From DATAGF01 sp963813355 (GTDB lineage Bacteria > Actinomycetota > Thermoleophilia > Miltoncostaeales > Miltoncostaeaceae), in the NCBI GenBank assembly GCA_963813355.1, contig CAWEYS010000025.1:5164-69163 (forward strand): 64,000 nucleotides of DNA, given 5' to 3'. The position numbers and the translations under genes were made by a program. The notes beneath the pieces are model-generated. The model did no database searches. It was not told the origin of the DNA and saw only the letters and a list, made by a program, of their open reading frames with translations. The stretch's first letter is position 1, and the number at the start of each line of letters is the position of its first letter. This document shows, one piece after another, positions 16,073 through 25,772 of this stretch.

Positions 16073-17554
16073 ATGGCGGCCGAGCCGGTCCTGCGTCTCG
16101 GCCGGATCCAGGGCAACAGCGTCGCGGGCTTCCGCCAGGACCACCAGGCGCTGGTCTTCGGGCGCATCACGCGCGCGCCGGCGTTCCGGGAGTGGCTGGC
16201 GGCGCTCGTCCCCACGATCGCCACCGCCCGCCAGGTGCTCGACCACAACCGGCGCTTCCGCGAGCTGCGCAGCGCGCGCGGCGAGGAGCCGGCCGAGCTC
16301 GTCGCCACCTGGCGCAACGTGGCCTTCTCGGCGGCGGGCCTGCGCCGGCTGGTGGGCGCGGGGCCCGTGGCGGCGTTCCACGACGAGGCCTTCCGCGAGG
16401 GGCTGCCCGCGCGCGCCGGCCTGCTCGGCGACCCCCACGCGGGGCCCGGCAGCCCGGCGCGCTGGCGCTTCGGCGGCACCGAGGCGACCGAGCCGCACCT
16501 GGTGCTGACCGTCGCCAGCGACGACGCCGCGCTGCGCGACGCCCAGGTCGAGCAGCTCGTCGAGGGCGCCCGCGGCTGGCGGCCGCTGTGGGTCCAGCCG
16601 GGCGACAACCTGCCCGGGGCGCTGGCCGGGCACGAGCACTTCGGCTTCCGCGACGGCATCTCGCTGCCCGGGCTCCGGGGGCGCGGCTCCCGGGGACCCC
16701 GCGACCTGGTGACCGCGCGCGAGCGCATGCCGCCCGCGCTGGCGAAGCGCTTCGCCCGGCCGGGCCAGCCGCTGCTGTGGCCGGGGCAGGTCGTGCTCGG
16801 CGCGCCGGCGCAGCACCCGCTCGACCCGGTGCGCCGCGCCCCGCGCCGCCCGCTGCCGGGCCCGCCGTGGTGCCGCGACGGCTCGTTCCTGGTCGTCCGC
16901 CGCCTGCGCCAGGACGTCGCCGGCTTCTGGGCGCTCGCCCGCCGGGTGGGCCGCGCCACCGGGCGCGACCCGATCGCCGCCGCGTCGCGGCTGGTGGGGC
17001 GCTGGCCCGGGGGCGCGCCGCTCGTCACGAGCCCCGACGGCGACGATCCTGCGCAGGCCCGCCGCAACGACTTCGTGTTCGAGGCGGAGGACCCCGAGGG
17101 CCTGAGGTGCCCGCTGTCTGCTCATATCCGCAAGGTGAACCCCCGCGACGTCACCACCGAGCAGGGCGGCGCCAACGACACGCTCACGCGCCTGGTCATG
17201 CGGCGCGGCATCGCCTACGGCCCGCCCGCGGCGCCGGAGCCCTGGCGGGTGCGCCGCGACGACGGCGTCGACCGCGGCCTCCTCTTCGCCGCGCACATGG
17301 CGTCGATCGTCGACCAGTTCGAGTTCCTGCCCCAGAACTGGACCAACGACCCCCTCCAGCCCGAGGGCGGCGGCCACGACCCGCTCGTCGGCCAGGAGGA
17401 CGCCGGCGCGCGGCAGCGGTTCGTCGAGATCCCGCGGGCGTCGGACGGGGCGCCGGTGCGCATCCGCATCGACCGCGAGGTGGTCGTGCCCACGGGCGGC
17501 GGCTACTTCTTCGCGCCCTCGGTCACCGCCCTCGCGACCGTGCTCTCGGCGTGA
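16073..17554 (+). CDS. DyP-type heme peroxidase
   Basis: 493 aa. The DyP signature GxxDG appears as EHFGFRDGISLPGL, with the distal catalytic Asp and the following Arg-rich region. The proximal heme His lies in RCPLSAHIRKVNPRD. The C-terminal region FLPQNWTND...GGGYFFAPS is also typical. DyP enzymes oxidise dyes, phenols or manganese with H2O2. No Tat signal is seen, so it is probably cytoplasmic. It follows the unknown gene at 4 bases and overlaps the glycosylase start (GTGA). No encapsulin gene is nearby. Confidence 0.92.
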   Translation: MAAEPVLRLGRIQGNSVAGFRQDHQALVFGRITRAPAFREWLAALVPTIATARQVLDHNRRFRELRSARGEEPAELVATWRNVAFSAAGLRRLVGAGPVAAFHDEAFREGLPARAGLLGDPHAGPGSPARWRFGGTEATEPHLVLTVASDDAALRDAQVEQLVEGARGWRPLWVQPGDNLPGALAGHEHFGFRDGISLPGLRGRGSRGPRDLVTARERMPPALAKRFARPGQPLLWPGQVVLGAPAQHPLDPVRRAPRRPLPGPPWCRDGSFLVVRRLRQDVAGFWALARRVGRATGRDPIAAASRLVGRWPGGAPLVTSPDGDDPAQARRNDFVFEAEDPEGLRCPLSAHIRKVNPRDVTTEQGGANDTLTRLVMRRGIAYGPPAAPEPWRVRRDDGVDRGLLFAAHMASIVDQFEFLPQNWTNDPLQPEGGGHDPLVGQEDAGARQRFVEIPRASDGAPVRIRIDREVVVPTGGGYFFAPSVTALATVLSA

Positions 17555-18189
17555 GCGCGGAGGAGTCGCTGCGCCGCGCCGACCCGGTCCTCGGGGGCGT
17601 GATCGACGAGGTCCCGCCGGTGGCGATGGACGCGTGGCGGGCCCGCTGGGCGCCGGGCGACCGCTTCGGCCTGCTCGCCCGCGTGATCGTGGGTCAGCAG
17701 ATCTCGGCGCGCGCGGCGACGGCGATCTTCGGCCGTCTGCGCGACCTGATGGGCCACGAGGCCCCCGCGGCGGCGGTCGCGGCCGCCTCCGACGAGCAGC
17801 TGCGCGCGGTCGGGCTCTCGCGGAGCAAGGTCGCCTCGCTGCGCGACCTGGCGGAGCGGACGCTCGACGGGCGCCTCGAGCTCGACCGCCTCGACGAGCT
17901 GCCCGACGAGCAGGTGGTGGCGCAGCTGATCGCCGTGCGGGGCATCGGGCCGTGGACCGCCGACCTGTTCCTGCTCGGCGCGCTGGGGCGCCCGGACGTC
18001 CTGCCGGCGGGCGACCTGCGCCTGCGCAGCGTGGTCCGAGCCGCCTACGGGCTCGAGGAGGTGCCGAGCGAGCGCGACGTGCGTGAGCTCGGCGAGCGCT
18101 GGCGCCCCCACCGCTCGCTCGCGACCGCCTACCTTTACTCCTGGAGGAGGGATTCCACCGGTGGGGGCACGGGAACGTCGACGCCATGA
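17551..18189 (+). CDS. HhH-GPD DNA glycosylase (AlkA/3-methyladenine type)
   Basis: About 212 aa. The helix-hairpin-helix-GPD fold is visible: FGLLARVIVGQQISARAA, then LPDEQVVAQLIAVRGIGPW, then TADLFLLGALGRPDVLPAGD, where the final Asp is the catalytic residue. It would remove alkylated bases in repair. It lacks the N-terminal domain of E. coli AlkA, as many actinobacterial versions do. The GTG at 17551 overlaps the peroxidase stop. Pairing a peroxidase with a DNA-repair enzyme suggests an oxidative or alkylation stress operon (inference). Confidence 0.9.
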   Translation: MSAEESLRRADPVLGGVIDEVPPVAMDAWRARWAPGDRFGLLARVIVGQQISARAATAIFGRLRDLMGHEAPAAAVAAASDEQLRAVGLSRSKVASLRDLAERTLDGRLELDRLDELPDEQVVAQLIAVRGIGPWTADLFLLGALGRPDVLPAGDLRLRSVVRAAYGLEEVPSERDVRELGERWRPHRSLATAYLYSWRRDSTGGGTGTSTP

Positions 18190-18205
18190 GGCCACGGGAG
18201 GACGC

Positions 18206-18448
18206 ATGACCGACGAGGAGATCCAGGAGCTGATCGAGAAGCTCGTCGCCGAGGAGAAGGCGCTGCAGGACCGGGGCGTCGGCGAGGGCATGACGGAGGA
18301 CGAGCACCGGCGGCTCGAGGAGGTGCGGCTCGAGCTCGACCGCCAGTGGGACCTGCTGCGCCAGCGGCGCGGGCGCGAGGAGTTCGGCCTCGACCCCGAC
18401 GTCGTGCGCGCCCGCGACCCGGAGACCGTCGAGGACTACGAGCAGTAG
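18206..18448 (+). CDS. DUF2630 family small protein
   Basis: 80 aa, highly charged and helical: MTDEEIQELIEKLVAEEKAL ... RRLEEVRLELDRQWDLLRQR. This matches the small actinobacterial family DUF2630, of unknown function. The pattern of E/L/R at heptad spacing predicts a coiled coil. A ribosome site (GGGAGG) precedes the ATG at 18206. It is the last gene of the unknown/DyP/glycosylase run and converges on the MFS gene. Confidence 0.85.
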   Translation: MTDEEIQELIEKLVAEEKALQDRGVGEGMTEDEHRRLEEVRLELDRQWDLLRQRRGREEFGLDPDVVRARDPETVEDYEQ

Positions 18449-18449
18449 C

Positions 18450-20120
18450 TCAGGGGCCGCGGGCCGGCGCCGACGTCTCGGTCCCCGCCGAGGCCACCTC
18501 CGCCGCCGGCTCGGCCAGGGCGCGGCGGGGCAGGCGGGCGCCGATGAAGAGCGCCAGGATGCAGAAGAGGCTCAGGACGACCATGCCGTTGCGCAATGCG
18601 TCGAGGCGGGCGGTCGCATAGACCTCGCCCGCCGCCTCGGCCTCCGGCGGGGGGAGGCCCGCCTCGGTCAGGGCGGCCTCGACGTCGGCGTCTGACACGA
18701 ACTCCACCCCCGACCCCAAGCTGGACGTGATCTCCTGCTTCGTCGGCTCGGTAAGCGCGGGGGACGCCTGGATCCCCTCGATGGTGAGCGTGGCGAGGGA
18801 GCTGATGACCACCGCCCCGATCAGGGCGGTGCCGAGCGACGAGCCGAGGTTCTGGGCGGTGTACTGGAGCCCGCCGACCTCGCTGCCGCGCTCGACCGGG
18901 GCGGACGAGACGATCACGTTGCCGAGCTGCGAGGCCATCGCGCCCATGCCGGCGCCCATGAGCAGGAACGGCAGGGTGGTGATGGAGGCGTCGGCCCCGT
19001 CCTCGAGGCGCGCGGCCAGCAGTAGCGAGGCCGCGAGCATGAGCAGCAGGCCGGCCTGCACGACGCGGCGCGGCGACGCGCGCGGCAGGAGCTTCGGGAC
19101 CGCGGGCGCCGTGACCACGAGCGCGAGCGACAGGGGCAGCATCCGCACGCCGGTGTCGAACGCGTCGAGGCCCAGGCAGAGCGACAGGAAGAGGGGCATC
19201 GCGAAGAACATCCCCATCATCACCAGGTACTGCATGAGCAGCACCGACAGCCCCACGTTGAGCTGGCGGTTGGCGAACAGCGAGGGGTCGACGAGCGGCG
19301 AGGCCCCACTCGCGGCCCGGTGGCGCTGCCAGGCGACGAAGGCCAGCAGCACGAGCAGCCCGCCCACGACGAGCCAGGTCACCGCCGAGATGCCAAGCAG
19401 CGAGGGGGTCGCGTCGGGGCCCTCGGCAACCCGCGGCCGCACCCAGCCCCAGCTCCCCGACTGGAGCACACCGAACACGAGCAGGCCCATGCCCGTGGCG
19501 GACAGGAGCGCGCCGAAGAGGTCCAGGCGGGGCCGCTCGTCGGTCGGCACGTCGCGGATGATCCGCGAGCCCAGCAGGATGCCGGCGGCGATGACGACCT
19601 CCGCCGCGAAGACCCACCGCCAGCTGTAGTAGGCGGTCACGAAGCCGCCGATGATCGGGCCGAGCGCGATGGCCACCGCCGCAGCCGCGGCGATCGCGCT
19701 GTAGGCGCCCGCGCGGGCCCGGCCGGTGAAGTTGCCGGCGATGAGGGCGATGACCGTCGGCATGATGAGGGCGGCGCCGAGGCCCTCGAGCACTGACCAG
19801 CCGAGGAGCAGGACCTCGACGTTCGGCGCCACGGCGGTCAGGCCGGATCCACAGGCGTAGACGACCAACCCGATCCGCAGGGCGCGGCGGCGCCCGAGCA
19901 GGTCCCCGAGCTTGCCGCCGGTGATCATCGCGGCCGCCATCACGAGGGTGTAGGCGGTGATCACGCCCTGGATCGCCGTGACGCTCGTGTCGAGGTCGTC
20001 GACCAGCGCGCTGATCGAGACGTTCATGACGCTGGCGTCGAGCGTCATGAGGAACTGCGTGAGGCCGAGCAGGCCGAGCACCAGCACCCCGCCCGTCCGC
20101 TTCGTCTTGGTGCCCTCCAC
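18450..20120 (-). CDS. MFS drug exporter, DHA2 (EmrB/QacA) 14-TM type
   Basis: About 556 aa, GTG start at 20120 (VEGTKTKRTGGVLVLG). The first helix carries TQFLMTLDASVMNVSIS, the DHA2 D-x-x-x-x-N signature, followed by motif A as GGKLGDLLGRRRALRIG. About 14 hydrophobic segments follow. A long soluble insert late in the protein (TEPTKQEITSSLGSG...EAAGEVY) is usual for this family. It is a proton-coupled exporter in the inner membrane. It diverges from ackA, with 55 bp between the two starts. Confidence 0.92.
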   Translation of the reverse strand: MEGTKTKRTGGVLVLGLLGLTQFLMTLDASVMNVSISALVDDLDTSVTAIQGVITAYTLVMAAAMITGGKLGDLLGRRRALRIGLVVYACGSGLTAVAPNVEVLLLGWSVLEGLGAALIMPTVIALIAGNFTGRARAGAYSAIAAAAAVAIALGPIIGGFVTAYYSWRWVFAAEVVIAAGILLGSRIIRDVPTDERPRLDLFGALLSATGMGLLVFGVLQSGSWGWVRPRVAEGPDATPSLLGISAVTWLVVGGLLVLLAFVAWQRHRAASGASPLVDPSLFANRQLNVGLSVLLMQYLVMMGMFFAMPLFLSLCLGLDAFDTGVRMLPLSLALVVTAPAVPKLLPRASPRRVVQAGLLLMLAASLLLAARLEDGADASITTLPFLLMGAGMGAMASQLGNVIVSSAPVERGSEVGGLQYTAQNLGSSLGTALIGAVVISSLATLTIEGIQASPALTEPTKQEITSSLGSGVEFVSDADVEAALTEAGLPPPEAEAAGEVYATARLDALRNGMVVLSLFCILALFIGARLPRRALAEPAAEVASAGTETSAPARGP

Positions 20121-20175
20121 CGCCCCCCCGTCGTCCGCGGCCGCGACTCTACGCGAGGCCTCTAGGCTGCGGCGA

Positions 20176-21243
20176 ATGGGCGCCGTGCTCGTCATGAACG
20201 CGGGCTCCACCAGCGTGAAGCTGGCGGTCGTCGGCGACGACGGCGCGGTGAGCCCCATCGCGTCCGCGGACGAGGCCCCCGCCGGGATCGCGGCGGTGGG
20301 CCACCGCATCGTCCACGGCGGCGAGCGCTTCCGCGACCCGCTCGTCCTGGACGACGCGGCGGTGGAGGCCCTCGAGGGCCTCAGCGCGCTGGCGCCGCTG
20401 CACAACGGGCCGGCCCTGCGCATCGTGCGCGAGGCGCGCCGGCGCTTCCCCGGCGTCCCCCACGTCGCGGTCTTCGACACCGCCTTCCACGCGACCATCC
20501 CGGAGGAGGCGTCGACCTACGCCGTCCCGCGCGCCTGGCGCGACATGGGGATCCGCCGCTACGGCTTCCACGGGCTCTCCGTGGAGTGGTCGACCGAGCG
20601 CGCGGCGGCCCTGCTCGGCGCGCCGCCGACCCGCCTGGTGGTGTGCCACATCGGCGGCGGGGCCTCGGCGACGGCCGTCCTCGACGGCCGCTCCGTTGAC
20701 ACCACCATGGGCTTCAGCCCGCTCGAGGGTCTCGTCATGGCGACGCGCGCCGGGTCGCTCGACCCGGACATCCCGCTGCACCTGATCCTGCGCCGTGGGC
20801 TCGACCCCAAGGCCGTTGAATGCGCAATCAACGAGGGAGGCGGCCTGCTCGCCCTGGCCGGGACGGGCGACATGCGCGAGGTCGAGGCCGCCGCGGACGC
20901 GGGCGGAGCCGGCGCGGCCGGCGCGCTCGCGGTCCACGACCACCGGCTGGCCGGCGCCGTCGCCGCGATGGCCGCCTCGCTGGGCGGGCTGGACGCGCTC
21001 GTCTTCACGGGGGGCGCCGGCGAGGGCTCGGCGCGGCTGCGGGCGGAGGCCGCGCGCCGTCTCGCCTTCCTCGGCGTCGCCGTGGACCCCGGCCGTAACA
21101 CGGGCGTGAAGCCGGACGCCGAGATCACCGCTCCGGGCGCCCGCGTGCGTACCCTCGTGGTGGGGGCCCGCGAGGAGATCGTCATCGCCCGCGCGGTCCG
21201 CCGCACCCTCGGGAACGCGCCCACGACACGAGGAGAGACATGA
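20176..21243 (+). CDS. ackA: Acetate kinase
   Basis: 355 aa, shorter than the usual about 400 but with the key motifs: VLVMNAGSTSVKLAV, GHRIVHGGERF, VFDTAFHATIP, YGFHGLS, VVCHIGGGASATAV, TMGFSPLEGLVMATRAGSLD and GAREEIVIAR. It converts acetyl phosphate and ADP to acetate and ATP. Its stop overlaps the phosphoketolase start (ATGA at 21240), so the pair makes acetyl phosphate and then ATP in one operon. Confidence 0.93.
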   Translation: MGAVLVMNAGSTSVKLAVVGDDGAVSPIASADEAPAGIAAVGHRIVHGGERFRDPLVLDDAAVEALEGLSALAPLHNGPALRIVREARRRFPGVPHVAVFDTAFHATIPEEASTYAVPRAWRDMGIRRYGFHGLSVEWSTERAAALLGAPPTRLVVCHIGGGASATAVLDGRSVDTTMGFSPLEGLVMATRAGSLDPDIPLHLILRRGLDPKAVECAINEGGGLLALAGTGDMREVEAAADAGGAGAAGALAVHDHRLAGAVAAMAASLGGLDALVFTGGAGEGSARLRAEAARRLAFLGVAVDPGRNTGVKPDAEITAPGARVRTLVVGAREEIVIARAVRRTLGNAPTTRGET

Positions 21244-23601
21244 CCGACGACGAGCTGCGCCGGCTGGACGCCTGGTGGCGCGCCGCCAACTACCTCTCGG
21301 TGGGCCAGATCTACCTCCTCGACAACCCCCTGCTGCGCGAGCCGCTGCGCGTGGAGCACGTCAAGCCGCGGCTGCTCGGCCACTGGGGCACGTCCCCCGG
21401 GCTCAGCCTCGTCTACGCCCACATGAACCGGGCCATCCGCGCGCGCGACCTGGAGGCGATGTACGTGATCGGCCCCGGGCACGGCGGCCCCGCCATCGTC
21501 GCCAACGCCTGGCTCGAGGGGACCTATTCGGAGGTCTACCCGGAGGTGTCGCTCGACGAGGAGGGCATGCGGCGCCTGTTCCGCCAGTTCTCCTTCCCGG
21601 GCGGCATCCCGAGCCACGTCGCGCCCGAGACGCCGGGGTCGATCCACGAGGGCGGCGAGCTGGGCTACGCGCTCTCGCACGCCTACGGGGCGGCCTTCGA
21701 CAACCCGGACCTGGTGGTCTGCTGCGTCGTCGGCGACGGCGAGGCCGAGACCGGGGCGATGGCCACGAGCTGGCACTCGAACAAGCTGCTCGATCCCGCC
21801 GGCGACGGCGCCGTGCTGCCGATCCTGCACCTCAACGGGTGGAAGATCGCCAACCCCACGATCCTGGCCCGCATCTCGGCGGAGGAGCTGCGGGCGCTGC
21901 TGGCCGGGTACGGCCACCGGGCCATCGTGGTCGAGGGCTCCGAGCCCGACGACGTGCATCGCCAGATGGCCGCCGCGATGGACGAGGCCCTGGACGAGAT
22001 CGCCCAGATCCAGCGCGAGGCCCGCGAGGGCGGCGGGCGGGGGCGGCCGGCCTGGCCCATGATCGTGCTGCGCACCCCCAAGGGCTGGACCGGCCCGGCC
22101 GAGGTTGACGGGGTGCCCGTGGAGGGGACCTACCGCGCCCACCAGGTGCCCCTCGCCGGCCTGGCCGAGAAGCCGGAGCACCTGCGCATGCTCGAGGAGT
22201 GGATGCGCTCGTACGGCCCGCGGGAGCTGTTCGACGAGGGCGGCACCCCGATCCGCGAGATCACCGACCTGGCCCCGGCCGGCGAGCGGCGCATGAGCGC
22301 CAGCCCGCACGCCAACGGCGGTCTGCTGCTGCGACCGCTGACGATGCCGGACTTCCGCGCCTACGAGGTGGACGTGAGGACGCCGGGCGCGGCGGACGCC
22401 GAGGCGACCCGGGTGCTCGGCGGCTTCCTGCGCGACGTGATGAGGGCCAACGGCGAGACGCGCAACTTCCGCCTCTTCGGCCCCGACGAGACCGCCTCCA
22501 ACCGGCTCGACGCCGTCTACGAGGTGACCGACAAGGCGTGGGAGGCGGAGGTCACCCCCCTCGACGAGCACCTCGGCCCGGGCGGGCGCGTCATGGAGGT
22601 GCTCTCCGAGCACCAGTGCCAGGGCTGGCTGGAGGGCTACCTGCTGACCGGCCGGCACGGCCTGTTCAGCTGCTACGAGGCCTTCATCCACATCGTCGAC
22701 TCGATGGTGAACCAGCACGCCAAGTGGCTGAAGGTGACGCGCCAGCTGGCGTGGCGGCGGCCGATCGGCTCGCTCAACTACCTGCTCACCTCGCACGTCT
22801 GGCGCCAGGACCACAACGGCTTCTCGCACCAGGACCCCGGGTTCATCGACCACGTGGTCAACAAGAAGGCCGAGATCGTGCGCGTGTACCTGCCGCCGGA
22901 CGCCAACACGCTGCTGTCGACCGCCGACCACTGCCTGCGCTCGCGCGACTACATCAACCTCGTCGTGGCCGGCAAGCAGCCGGCGCCGCAATGGCTCACG
23001 ATGGAGGAGGCGGTCGCCCACTGCACGCGCGGCCTCGGCATCTGGGAGTGGGCGAGCACGGACAACGGCGCGAAGCCCGACGTGGTGCATGGCCTGCTGC
23101 GGCGACGTGCCGACCCTGGAGACCCTCGCCGCCTGCGCCCTCGTCCGCGAGCACCTGCCCGGCGTTCGCGTGCGCGTCGTCAACGTGGTGGACCTCATGC
23201 GCCTGGAGCCGCCGAGCGAGCACCCGCACGGGCTGCCGGACGAGGAGTTCGACGCCCTGTTCACCACCGACCGCCCCGTGATCTTCGCCTGGCACGGCTA
23301 CCCGTCGCTGATCCACCGGCTCACCTACAAGCGGGCGAACCACCACAACATGCACGTGCGCGGCTACATGGAGGAGGGCACGACGACGACCCCCTTCGAC
23401 ATGGTCATGCTCAACGACCTCGACCGCTTCCACCTGGTGATGGACGTGATCGACCGCGTGCCGGGGCTCGGCGAGACGGCGGCCGACCTGCGCCAGCGCA
23501 TGGTCGACCAGCGCCTGCGCGCGCGCGCCTACACGCGCGAGCACGGCGAAGACCACCCCGACGTCACCGGGTGGCGGTGGTCGCCGGCGCCGGCCCGGTG
23601 A
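21240..23601 (+). CDS. xfp: Xylulose-5-P/fructose-6-P phosphoketolase, one frameshift
   Basis: ThDP-dependent enzyme that cleaves xylulose-5-P or fructose-6-P to acetyl phosphate plus an aldose phosphate. After repair it has about 786 residues, the family's normal size. Motifs: WRAANYLSVGQIYLLDNPLL, GPGHGGPA, PGGIPSHVAPETPGSIHEGG, the ThDP site GDGEAETG, and LTSHVWRQDHNGFSHQDPG. At about 23087 one extra C in GTGCATGGCC moves the frame; the rest (MACCGDVPTLETLAACALVR to the C-terminus) continues in the next frame with no missing residues. It is coupled to ackA. Confidence 0.92.
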
Positions 23602-23668
23602 TGGCGACATAGGATCACGGCGGGCGCGCGCGCCCCGCGGGCCCCCTCACGAGGAGGGTCACCATCCG

Positions 23669-23691
23669 GGCCCCGCCGGAGCGGCGGGGCC
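23669..23691. terminator. GC hairpin between converging xfp and glycosyltransferase remnant
   Basis: A 9-bp perfect stem GGCCCCGCC/GGCGGGGCC around a 5-base loop. It lies between two converging genes and has no T run, as is common in high-GC actinobacteria. It probably ends both transcripts. Confidence 0.5.
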
Positions 23692-23700
23692 GAGCACGGC

Positions 23701-23997
23701 CTACGTGACCGAGCGGGTCGGCGGGATCACGCCGACCGACAAGTCCCTGAGCCTGAAGAAGACCACCGGGGGCCCGGGCGGCGGCATCGGGGGGAACACC
23801 CCCCAGGTCGCCTGGTCGGACATCGACCAGTCGAGGCCGGCGTCGATGTGGGTCAGGCCGAACGCCTCGACCTCGGGCCGGAAGGACGGCGCCGAGCACA
23901 CGGCCACCTCGTGCCCGGCGCCGGAGAGTGCGCGCGCCACCGGCACCAGCGGGTGGAGGTGGCCCACCGACGGCTGGACGGTGAGGAGCGCGCGCAC
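23701..23997 (-). pseudogene. GT1/MGT-type glycosyltransferase, only the N-terminus left
   Basis: 98 codons from a GTG at 23997. The first about 75 residues match the N-terminal Rossmann unit of macrolide/UDP-glycosyltransferase-like enzymes (RALLTVQPSVGHLHPLVPVA ... GHEVAVCSAPSFRPEVE). Then the frame runs into unrelated sequence and stops, where a full enzyme has about 400 residues and a C-terminal nucleotide-sugar domain. It therefore cannot be an active transferase. It sits just downstream of the lower-GC glycoside hydrolase gene. Confidence 0.7.
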
Positions 23998-24011
23998 GCT
24001 GCCGCCGAGCG

Positions 24012-25177
24012 CTAGTTGGCCAGGGCCGACCTCAGGTTGCCCGGGATCGGGCGCCGCGCGTAGGTCACGAACGAGTTGTAGCTCGGCTTCTTGCCGCCGT
24101 TGGCCTTCAGCAGGCCGCCGGGCCAGTTCGTGTTGTCCTGCAGGTTGAACCAGACCACCGCCGCCATCCGCGGGCTCTTGACCAGCGGCAGGTTGTAGAT
24201 CTGCTTCAGGTACTTGTTCTGCACGGACGGCGTGACCTTGACCGTGCGGAAGGGCGTCGACCCGGTCGTGTAGCCGGCCTCGGTGACGTACAGCTTCATG
24301 CCCTTCCGCTTCTTGTCGAGCGCCTTGTAGATGTCGTCGAGGCTGTCCCAGGTCGGGAACACCTTCTCGTAGGCCGGCGAGGTGAACTTCGGCGCCTGCG
24401 ACGGGTAGATGTGCTGCGAGTAGGCGTCGAACTTGACCGACTTGTCGCTCACCAGCTTGTTCATCCAGTCCTTGGCGCTGATGTTCCCGTTGCCGCCGCT
24501 GCTGCGCGGCCCGCCGACGCCCGCGATGACGATGGCGTTCGGCTGGGCCGCCTTGATGTTCGTGTAGGCCTGCTTCACGAGGCCCTTGTACTTGCCGACG
24601 TTGCTGCTGTTGTTGAAGCGGAAGAAGTTCTTGAGGTTGGCCTCGTTCCAGATCTCGAAGTGGCGGACGCGCGGCAGGGGGGTCGGGACGCCACCGACGT
24701 TCGAGGTGTGGAACCCGCTGTAGCGCGTCGCGACGGCCTTCATGAACAACCCGAAAGCCTGCGGGATAGGCGCGTTCGGGTTGTACGCGCTCGGGAACTT
24801 GGTGTTCCGCCCGTCGACCGCGAAGGCCGGCGTGCTGTAGGTGCTCACGATCGGCGTGATGCCGGCCTTGTCGAGGCCGATCAGCACCTGGTCGACACGC
24901 GTCCAGTCATAGGCGGGATCCTCCGGGTTCGTCGGATCGACCGGCTGCCTGGTCGCCACGAACGACCAGAGGATGTCGAAGCGCGCGACCTTCGTCTGCG
25001 TGTCTTCACGAGCTGCAGGCGCTTCGGGATCTCCGTGATCGGCGCCGTGGTGAGGACGTCGTCCTGGACCGCGGCGACGCCGCCCATCCCTGTCGAGGGC
25101 AGCGCCAGCGCGGCGCCCGCCGCGGCGGCGATCGCGGCGCCGACGAGGGCGCGGCGGGTGCTGATCGGCTTTTTCAC
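24012..25177 (-). CDS. Secreted glycoside hydrolase (GH5/GH39-like), one frameshift
   Basis: After repair of a missing base near 25005, about 388 aa. The N-terminus (VKKPISTRRALVGAAIAAAA) has a basic Arg-Arg start, a hydrophobic stretch and an Ala-rich end, so it looks like a Sec or Tat signal peptide. The barrel shows the acid/base motif RHFEIWNEANL and, about 130 residues later, the nucleophile-type motif KLYVTEAGY, the retaining clan-A pattern. The substrate cannot be named. Its codons are visibly lower in G+C and richer in Lys and Asn than the surrounding genes, consistent with transfer. GTG start with GGAGG upstream. Confidence 0.8.
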
Positions 25178-25288
25178 AGGCTCATTCCTCCCACGGGGTC
25201 CGGAAGCGGCGGCATGGTACCAACCATCGGCGGGGGGCCCGCAAGCCTGAAGGGTCCTCACAGGAGCCTTACGCGACCTTAAGAGCCG

Positions 25289-25750
25289 CTAACGGAGATC
25301 GTCGAAGAAGCTGCGCAGCAGCGACAGCGCCTCGGCCGCCAGCACCCCGCCCTGCACCTCCACCCGGTGCAGGAGGCGCGGGTCCCGCAGCGGGTTCACG
25401 ACGGTCCCCGCCGCGCCCACCTTCTGGTCGGGGGCCCCGAAGACCAGCCGCGCCACGCGGGCCTGCTGGATCGCGCCGGCGCACATCGGGCAGGGCTCGA
25501 GCGTGCAGTAGACGACCGTCCCGAGCAGCCTCCACCCGCCCAGATGCAGGGCGGCGGCGCGCAGGGCCAGGATCTCGGCGTGGGCCGTCGGGTCGCCGCG
25601 CTCCTCGCGCTCGTTGTGCGCCGCGCCGACCACCTGGCCGTCGCGCACGACCACGCAGCCCACCGGCACGTCGCCGTGGTCGGCGGCCTCCTCGGCCTCG
25701 CGCAGCGCGATGCGCATGAAGTGCTCGTCCCGAGGAAAGACGCCCCGCAT
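25289..25750 (-). CDS. tadA: tRNA(Arg) adenosine-34 deaminase
   Basis: 153 aa. The zinc/catalytic motifs of the deaminase are complete: TAHAEILAL (His ligand and proton-shuttle Glu) and CTLEPCPMCAGAI (two Cys ligands). The upstream EDVPVGCV-like region is DVPVGCVVVRDG. TadA makes inosine at the wobble position of tRNA-Arg(ACG). Length is normal. It diverges from the MOSC gene with 22 bp between starts. Confidence 0.93.
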   Translation of the reverse strand: MRGVFPRDEHFMRIALREAEEAADHGDVPVGCVVVRDGQVVGAAHNEREERGDPTAHAEILALRAAALHLGGWRLLGTVVYCTLEPCPMCAGAIQQARVARLVFGAPDQKVGAAGTVVNPLRDPRLLHRVEVQGGVLAAEALSLLRSFFDDLR

Positions 25751-25772
25751 GGCCGGACGGTACCCTCAGCGC

